Assembly (NCBI GenBank): GCA_013817555.1
Contig: JACDCN010000004.1
Coordinates: 1-20,335, forward strand
Source: Actinomycetota bacterium
GTDB taxonomy: Bacteria; Actinomycetota; Thermoleophilia; Gaiellales; Gaiellaceae
DNA: 20,335 bases
Direction: 5' to 3'
Numbering within the stretch: the stretch's first letter is position 1; the number at the start of each line of letters is the position of its first letter. This document shows positions 15,612 to 20,335 of the stretch, piece by piece. The notes below the pieces were generated by a model. That model worked only from the letters and a program-made list of their open reading frames with translations. It ran no database searches and had not been told where the DNA came from. Both the position numbers and the translations under genes were made by a program.

Positions 15612-16726
15612 TAGAGCGCGGAGCGAAGCGCCCCGGCCACGTGCTGCTGGTCCTGCTCCTCGAGTAGCGCGTGGAAGGGAAGCGCGAGCGTGCGGGAGCT
15701 CAGGTCCTCCGCGACCGGACAGAGACCCGCACGGAAGCCGTATCGCTCCTGCATGTACGACTGCAGATGGATGCAAGGCAGGTAGCGGGCCGTCTGGACA
15801 CCGCGGGCGTCGAGCGCCTCGATCACCGCCTCGCGGTCGGTACCTGAGGGAAGCGCCACGACATAGACGAACCACGATCGCTCGTGCGCGTCGTCGTCAG
15901 CGCACGGGAGCGCGAGTCCCTCGACGCTGCCGAGCAGCTCCGTGTAGCGAGCGGCCACGGCGGCTCTCCTCTCGAGTATCTGGTCGAGCTTCTCGAGCTG
16001 CCCGAGGCCGATCGCCGCGCGCACGTCGTCGATCCGATAGTTGAACCCGAGGCGGGCATGCTCGAGCCAGCCACTCGAGTCGGCGCGTCCCTGGTTTCGC
16101 AGACTGCGTAGGAGGCGCCACTCGTCCTCGGAGTGGGTCGTGACCATGCCGCCTTCGCCTGTCGTGATCTGCTTGTTCGGATAGAAGGCGAATACCGCCG
16201 ACGGTCCGTGCGACCCGAGTAGCTGCCCGCGGTAGCGTGCTCCGAGCGCCTCGCACGCATCCTGGATCACCGCGAGCCCGTGCCGTTCGCAGATCGCGCG
16301 CAACTCGTCCAGCTCGCAGGGGTACCCGTAGATGTCGACGGCGACAACCGCCTTCGTCCGGTCGGTTACCGCAGCTGCGACAGCCACTGGATCGAGGTTC
16401 AGCGTGCGCGAGTCGATGTCCGCAAACACCGGCGTTGCGCCCTCGTAGATCGCGCAGTTCGCGGATGCCACGAAGGAGTAAGGCGAGGTGATGACCTCAT
16501 CGCCGGGGCCGACTCCCGCCGCGATACAGAGGAGATGAAGCCCGGCCGTCCCGCTCGAGACGGCAGCGGCGTACGGCGCTTCCACGGCCTCCGCGAATGC
16601 CTCCTCGAAACGGTCGATCGTAGGGCCCAGAGAGAGTCGTCCCGAACGCAGCACGTCGAGGACGAGCTCGGCCTCCCGCTCGTCGAGCCACGGGCTCGAG
16701 AGTGGGACTGAGCGGGTAGCGCTCAA
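15611..16726 (-). CDS. DegT/DnrJ/EryC1/StrS-family PLP aminotransferase
   Basis: PLP enzyme (371 aa) of the family that usually transaminates nucleotide-linked keto sugars, though some members act on other substrates. Landmarks are VPLSSPWLDE (7-16), SSGTAGLHL (58-66), SPYSFVASANC (81-91), IQDACEALGA (154-163) with the cofactor aspartate D156, and FAFYPNKQITTGEGGM (179-194) with Schiff-base lysine K185. The C-terminus RYLPCIHLQSYMQERYG is also typical. A longer frame begins at 16777, but homology starts right after a TTG that overlaps the ilvE stop as TTGA, so TTG 16726 is chosen. No sugar nucleotide enzyme is visible nearby, so the substrate stays open. It could contribute an amino sugar for the envelope. 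Confidence 0.9.
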   Translation of the reverse strand: MSATRSVPLSSPWLDEREAELVLDVLRSGRLSLGPTIDRFEEAFAEAVEAPYAAAVSSGTAGLHLLCIAAGVGPGDEVITSPYSFVASANCAIYEGATPVFADIDSRTLNLDPVAVAAAVTDRTKAVVAVDIYGYPCELDELRAICERHGLAVIQDACEALGARYRGQLLGSHGPSAVFAFYPNKQITTGEGGMVTTHSEDEWRLLRSLRNQGRADSSGWLEHARLGFNYRIDDVRAAIGLGQLEKLDQILERRAAVAARYTELLGSVEGLALPCADDDAHERSWFVYVVALPSGTDREAVIEALDARGVQTARYLPCIHLQSYMQERYGFRAGLCPVAEDLSSRTLALPFHALLEEQDQQHVAGALRSAL

Positions 16727-17655
16727 ACCTCTGCTGGCGTGCGCGCCGTCTCGACCACGTCGAGCCAGTCGCTCCACCGCTGGTCTCTGCCGTTGACGAC
16801 GTCGAGGTACGCCTTCTGCAGCTCGAGCGTGATCGGCCCGACTCCGATCTCACGACCGTCGACGGAGCGGACGGGGGCTACCTCGGTCGCGGTCCCGACC
16901 ATGAACATCTCGTCGGCGAGGTAGAGGTCGGTGCGGATGAGCAGCGTCTCCTCCACGGAGTAGCCGAAAGCGCGCGCGAGGTGGATGATCGTGTCGCGAG
17001 TGATCCCCGGAAGGATCGACATCGAGAGCGGCGGCGTCAGGATCCGGCCCTCTTTGACGATGAAGATGTTCTCGCCCGGCCCGTCAGCCACGTAGCCGTC
17101 GCCGCTGAGCATGATCGCCTCGTCGTAGCCGGCTCGTCGTGCTTCGGTCGTCGCCAGCATCGAGTTCAGGTAGATCCCCGTCGCCTTCGCGACGTGTGGG
17201 ATCACGTTCGGCCCGACTCGCTCCCAGCTCGAGACCATCGTCGAGATGCCTGCCTCGAGCCCTTCCTCACCGAGATATGCGCCCCAGGGGAAGCTGATGA
17301 TGACGACATCCACGGGATTCCCGGTGGTCGCGACTCCTAGATCTCCATAGCCGTAGAACGCGATCGGACGTATGTAGCAGGTGGGCAGGCCGTTCGCCGC
17401 GACGAGCTCGTGGGTTGCGGCGCGGAGCTCCGCGGTCGAGTACGGCAGGTCCATGTACAGGACCTTCGCCGAGTCCTCGAGGCGCTGCAGGTGATCCTGC
17501 AGGCGGAAGACCGCCGGGCCCTTCTCGGTTTCATAGCAACGGATTCCCTCGAATACGCCAGATCCGTAGTGCAGTCCATGGGCGCCGACGTGGATCTTCG
17601 CGTCCGCCCAGTCGACGAGCTCCCCGTTTACCCAGATCTTCTCGGTCTCTTGCAT
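16723..17655 (-). CDS. ilvE: Branched-chain amino acid aminotransferase
   Basis: Fold-type IV PLP aminotransferase (310 aa, the usual length) for the last step of valine, leucine and isoleucine synthesis, or the first step of their breakdown. KIWVNGELVDW (6-16), GLHYGSGVFEGIRCYET (27-43), PHVAKATGIYLNS with catalytic K157, GPGENIFIV and LPGITRDTII are diagnostic. The ATG at 17655 is preferred to an upstream frame because GGGAGG lies 8 nt before it and conservation starts there. It begins 4 nt after the deacylase stop and its stop overlaps the next start (TTGA). D-amino-acid aminotransferases share the fold, but the overall pattern fits IlvE better. Confidence 0.94.
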   Translation of the reverse strand: MQETEKIWVNGELVDWADAKIHVGAHGLHYGSGVFEGIRCYETEKGPAVFRLQDHLQRLEDSAKVLYMDLPYSTAELRAATHELVAANGLPTCYIRPIAFYGYGDLGVATTGNPVDVVIISFPWGAYLGEEGLEAGISTMVSSWERVGPNVIPHVAKATGIYLNSMLATTEARRAGYDEAIMLSGDGYVADGPGENIFIVKEGRILTPPLSMSILPGITRDTIIHLARAFGYSVEETLLIRTDLYLADEMFMVGTATEVAPVRSVDGREIGVGPITLELQKAYLDVVNGRDQRWSDWLDVVETARTPAEV

Positions 17656-17659
17656 CTGG

Positions 17660-18169
17660 TCAGCCTCCCTTGTCTCCAGGCAAATCGTAGTCCTTGACGA
17701 CGTCGGTGGGCCGTGCGCGGGCAAGTCTGCCTAGCTCCGTGGGAGCGAGGCCGACCAAGTGGCTCGAGGAGCCTGCTCCCGCCCAGACGAGGGGATGGCG
17801 GAGCAGCGTGCGCTCCAGGAGGATCGTGTCCACCTGCGGGAGCGGGAACGGAGCGACCGCTCCGGGAGCAAACCCCGTCGCCTGCTCGACCTCCTGCGCA
17901 GACGCCACGCGTGCCGATGCCGACCCGGCGGCGCGCGCCACCTTCTCGGGATCCCCCCGGCGGTCGCCCGGCACGAGTGCGACGACGGGTCGGTCTCCGC
18001 AGATGAGCACGAGCGATTTCACGATCTGGTCGAGCGGGCATCCCACAGCTTCAGCGGCGCCCGCCGCGGTGGGCGTAGCGTCGGCGAACTCTTCGATACG
18101 AGCCTCGGCTCCCGCATCGCGCAGGAAGGAGGACACCCGTTCGACGGGCTCCGGCCAGGCCGCTACCAC
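17660..18169 (-). CDS. YbaK/ProX-type aminoacyl-tRNA deacylase
   Basis: Free-standing editing domain (169 aa) that hydrolyses mischarged tRNA, such as Cys-tRNA-Pro or Ala-tRNA-Pro, depending on subtype. VGCPLDQIVKSLVLI (42-56) with the conserved lysine K51, VVALVPGDRR, and the closing pattern GAVAPFPLP, VWAGAGSSSHLVGL and PTELGRL are typical. The start is GTG 18169, without a Shine-Dalgarno and 6 nt after TAGATT, a good leaderless candidate. It leads the seven-gene operon and sits 4 nt before ilvE. The specific substrate cannot be assigned from sequence alone. Confidence 0.88.
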   Translation of the reverse strand: MVAAWPEPVERVSSFLRDAGAEARIEEFADATPTAAGAAEAVGCPLDQIVKSLVLICGDRPVVALVPGDRRGDPEKVARAAGSASARVASAQEVEQATGFAPGAVAPFPLPQVDTILLERTLLRHPLVWAGAGSSSHLVGLAPTELGRLARARPTDVVKDYDLPGDKGG

Positions 18170-18175
18170 GGCGAG

Positions 18176-18181
18176 AATCTA
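18176..18181 (-). promoter_or_regulatory. Candidate -10 box for the seven-gene operon (leaderless)
   Basis: TAGATT fits TANNNT and ends 6 nt before the GTG of the YbaK-type gene. TTTTCG lies 17 nt upstream as a poor -35. The position would put transcription start at the start codon. Confidence 0.4.
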
Positions 18182-18252
18182 GCGGTTGGGGCGTAGCGCG
18201 AAAACCAGATGGGATCGCGGCCGCGAGCGGACGCCTTTAGGGGTCTTCGCGC

Positions 18253-18282
18253 GACCGGAGTTCGCGCTAGCGGATTCCGGTC
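18253..18282 (-). terminator. Hairpin after serA, possible terminator
   Basis: GACCGGA and TCCGGTC, spaced by 16 nt, form the outer stem of a 30-nt near-palindrome, and the inner bases also mostly pair (13 positions including two wobbles on the plus-strand RNA, GCTA loop). It begins 16 nt after the serA stop. No T-tract follows, so its terminator role is a guess from position. Confidence 0.35.
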
Positions 18283-18298
18283 TTGCGCCTACAGCTAG

Positions 18299-19879
18299 TC
18301 AGCCGAGGAAGATGAAGCGGGCCTCATCGAAGCCAGAGGCGGTGACGCGCTCGACAAGCTCGGGCGGGACCGCGCTGTCGATCGAGAAGGCCATCAGGGC
18401 CTTCCCGCCCTCCTTCGTCCGTGAGACGGCCATGTTCGCGATGTTGACGCCGGCCTCGCCGAACATGACGCCGACCTTGCCGATGACACCGGGCACGTCG
18501 TCGTAGATGAAGAACGCCATCCGCGGCGCCAACTCGATGTCGATCGCGAAGCCGAGCGCGCCGGCGAGGAACAGGCGAGACTCCGGGCCGATCGTCGTCC
18601 CGGAGACCTCGATCTCCTCCCCATCCGCGGCGACGACCACCCGAACGAGGTTCGTGTAGTGCTGCGAGGCGGCGAAGCGCTGCTCGGACACGTCGATGCC
18701 ACGCTCCGCGGCGATAACCGGAGCGTTGACGTAGTTCACTGTCTGGTCGACGCGACCCTGGAAGACACCGTTCAAGGCGGCGACCGTGAGCAGGCGTGTG
18801 TCGTACTCCGATAGCGGGCCGTGCGCCGCAACCACGATCCGCGCTGGGCGGAAGGACACGAGCGCGATCGCGAGCCGTCCGAGCTTCGCGGCGAGGGGGA
18901 TGAACGGGCCGAGCACCTCGAGATCGGCCTGCTCGACGACTGGGATGTTAACAGCCGTCTGGACGAGCTCGCCGTCGAGAGCGGCGACCACCTGCTCGGC
19001 GATGATCAGCCCCGCCCGGTCCTGCGCCTCCGTCGTCGAGCCCGCGAGGTGCGGCGTCACGACGACCTGCTGGAGCTCAAGCAACGGGCCCGAGTACGGC
19101 TCGGACTCGAAGACGTCGAGCGCCGCGCCGGCGACCTTCCCGGAGCGAACGGCGATCACGAGCGCGTCCTCGTCGATCAATCCGCCTCGCGCGGCGTTCA
19201 CGATTCTTACGCCATCTCGCATGCGCGCGAACGCGACGGTTCCGAGCAGCCCATTCGTCTGCTCGTTCAACGGAAGGTGAAGCGTGATCAGGTCTGCCTG
19301 CGCGTACAAGTCCTCGGGCGAGGGCGCCGACTCGACTCCCAGCTCGCGGAAGCGATCGAGCGCCACGTAGGGGTCATACGCGACGACGCGCATTCCGAGG
19401 CCGAGCGCGCGCCGGGCGACCTGCCGGCCGATCCGGCCGAACCCGAGCACGCCGAGCGTCTTCCCGGCGAGCTCGATTCCGGCGAACCGCGCGCGCTCCC
19501 ATCTTCCCGCGATGAGCGCGGCATGCGCCTGGGGCACGTTGCGGGCAACGGCGAGCAGTAACGCCATGGTGTGCTCGGCAGCCGAGACGACGGTGGCCTC
19601 GGGAGCATTCGCGACCACGATCCCGCGTCTGGTCGCCGCGTCGACGTCGACGTTGTCGACGCCCACCCCGGCTCGTCCGATCACCTTCAACCGACTCGCT
19701 CGTTCGATGAGCTCTGCGTCGATCGTCGTCCCTGAGCGGACAACGATGGCATCGAACTCGCCGATGATCGATCCGAGCTCGGACTCCGAGTCCTCCACGA
19801 CCTCGAAACGCGAGCGCAGGACGTCGAGCCCGGACTCGGCGATCGATTCACGGATCAGAACGCGCGGCTTGTCAGACAC
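18299..19879 (-). CDS. serA: D-3-phosphoglycerate dehydrogenase, long form with ACT domain
   Basis: First enzyme of serine synthesis (526 aa): oxidises 3-phosphoglycerate to 3-phosphohydroxypyruvate with NAD. Residues 1-90 and 280-310 form the substrate domain. The NAD-binding domain has LGVLGFGRIG (142-151), with D169 in VVAYDPY. Catalytic residues are R231 (ARGGLIDEDA), E260 (DVFESEP) and H277 (TPHLAGSTTE). About 315-450 is the intervening domain of long-form enzymes, and about 455-526 is an ACT domain for allosteric control by serine. A longer frame starts at 20050, but GTG 19879 is where homology begins, giving an 8-nt overlap with the upstream aminotransferase stop. The two genes are clearly co-transcribed. 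Confidence 0.95.
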   Translation of the reverse strand: MSDKPRVLIRESIAESGLDVLRSRFEVVEDSESELGSIIGEFDAIVVRSGTTIDAELIERASRLKVIGRAGVGVDNVDVDAATRRGIVVANAPEATVVSAAEHTMALLLAVARNVPQAHAALIAGRWERARFAGIELAGKTLGVLGFGRIGRQVARRALGLGMRVVAYDPYVALDRFRELGVESAPSPEDLYAQADLITLHLPLNEQTNGLLGTVAFARMRDGVRIVNAARGGLIDEDALVIAVRSGKVAGAALDVFESEPYSGPLLELQQVVVTPHLAGSTTEAQDRAGLIIAEQVVAALDGELVQTAVNIPVVEQADLEVLGPFIPLAAKLGRLAIALVSFRPARIVVAAHGPLSEYDTRLLTVAALNGVFQGRVDQTVNYVNAPVIAAERGIDVSEQRFAASQHYTNLVRVVVAADGEEIEVSGTTIGPESRLFLAGALGFAIDIELAPRMAFFIYDDVPGVIGKVGVMFGEAGVNIANMAVSRTKEGGKALMAFSIDSAVPPELVERVTASGFDEARFIFLG

Positions 19880-20335
19880 TGACGGATTCGCGGTACGCGT
19901 CGAGTGCGCGGCTGACGGCGGCACCACGCTCGATCTCCGCCCCGCGCTCGGCGAGGAGCACCTCGACGGCAGAGAGCACGGTCGTGATGTCGAAGACGTC
20001 GTAGTAGCCGATGTGTCCGATTCTGAACATCCGCGACCCGAGCTCGCCATGGCCTCCCGCGACGGTGATCCCGAAGCGTTCCCGTAGCGCGAGAACGAGC
20101 TCGCGGGCGTCGACGCCGTCCGGAGTCAGGATGGCGGTGACGATCGCGGCTCGCTCCTCGTCGGGTGAGAACAGCGTCAGGCCCATCGCCTTGACCCCTT
20201 CCCGACACGCGCGCCCGAGTGCCGCGTGACGTGCGAAAGCTGCTTCGAGGCCTTCCTCGAGCAGCATCTCGAGCGCCTTGTCCAGAGAGACCACGAGCGA
20301 GACGGCCGGCGTGAACGGCGTCGTCCCGGTCTCGA
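19872..20335 (-). CDS. Class V PLP aminotransferase, alanine-glyoxylate/serine-pyruvate type (partial)
   Basis: Only the C-terminal 154 residues or so are in the window; the gene continues past the right edge. ETGTTPFTPAVSLVVSLDKA and EMLLEEGLEAAFARHAALGR match the small-domain start of the AGAT/SerC-like class V family, and GITVAGGHGELGSRMFRIGH holds the substrate-arginine loop (RIGHIG). The PLP lysine lies outside the window. Its 3' end overlaps serA by 8 nt, and in several lineages lacking a classical SerC an enzyme of this family fills the phosphoserine aminotransferase step, so that role is likely here. A glyoxylate aminotransferase role cannot be excluded. Confidence 0.88.
   Translation of the reverse strand, partial: ETGTTPFTPAVSLVVSLDKALEMLLEEGLEAAFARHAALGRACREGVKAMGLTLFSPDEERAAIVTAILTPDGVDARELVLALRERFGITVAGGHGELGSRMFRIGHIGYYDVFDITTVLSAVEVLLAERGAEIERGAAVSRALDAYRESVSV

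Noticed and set aside
18170..18298. Possible tRNA or small RNA in the gap after serA
   Set aside because: The near-palindrome at 18253-18282 lacks T-arm and anticodon features of a tRNA, and a simple hairpin after serA explains it.

Overview
The window reads as ordinary, dense, GC-rich bacterial chromosome, most likely from a high-GC actinobacterium. The class Thermoleophilia (Gaiellales/Solirubrobacterales type) is my best guess. Pointers are the partial 16S rRNA gene, a DipZ protein matching the mycobacterial architecture end to end, an RskA-type anti-sigma factor, a class A PBP with PASTA domains, many GTG/TTG starts, and promoter-like TANNNT boxes set directly against start codons. I see no phage, insertion sequence, CRISPR array, tRNA or plasmid gene.

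Layout. 1-480 is the 5' part of a 16S rRNA gene running leftwards, behind a leader with a boxA-like element, two hairpins and an intrinsic terminator. 850-3062 is a leftward pair, an FMN 2-hydroxy-acid oxidase and a TyrRS whose HIGH and KMSKS signatures are both altered. 3134-10290 is an envelope/redox/metal island: dipZ, a secreted CHRD protein, two NicO-family nickel/cobalt transporters, a secreted DUF4331 protein, and a SigK-like ECF sigma factor with its RskA-type anti-sigma. 10323-12761 is a class A penicillin-binding protein. 12718-18169 is a tight leftward operon: YbaK-type deacylase, ilvE, a DegT-family aminotransferase, an unknown polytopic membrane protein, an alpha/beta hydrolase, a RemA-like DUF370 protein and a 3-methyladenine DNA glycosylase. 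18299-20335 holds serA behind a class V aminotransferase that runs off the right edge, a probable serine biosynthesis pair.

How they fit together. In Mycobacterium tuberculosis, SigK/RskA controls dipZ together with genes for secreted fasciclin proteins. Here the same regulator pair and dipZ lie within 7 kb of genes for two secreted proteins of other families (CHRD, DUF4331) and two metal transporters. I infer a lineage-specific version of that regulon, but I found no shared promoter motif to prove it. A second pattern is that four genes with promoter-proximal starts (oxidase, dipZ, PBP, YbaK) lack a Shine-Dalgarno and have TANNNT 6-7 nt before the start codon, as expected for leaderless mRNAs. 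Several other genes (CHRD, DUF4331, anti-sigma, ilvE) have good Shine-Dalgarno sequences.
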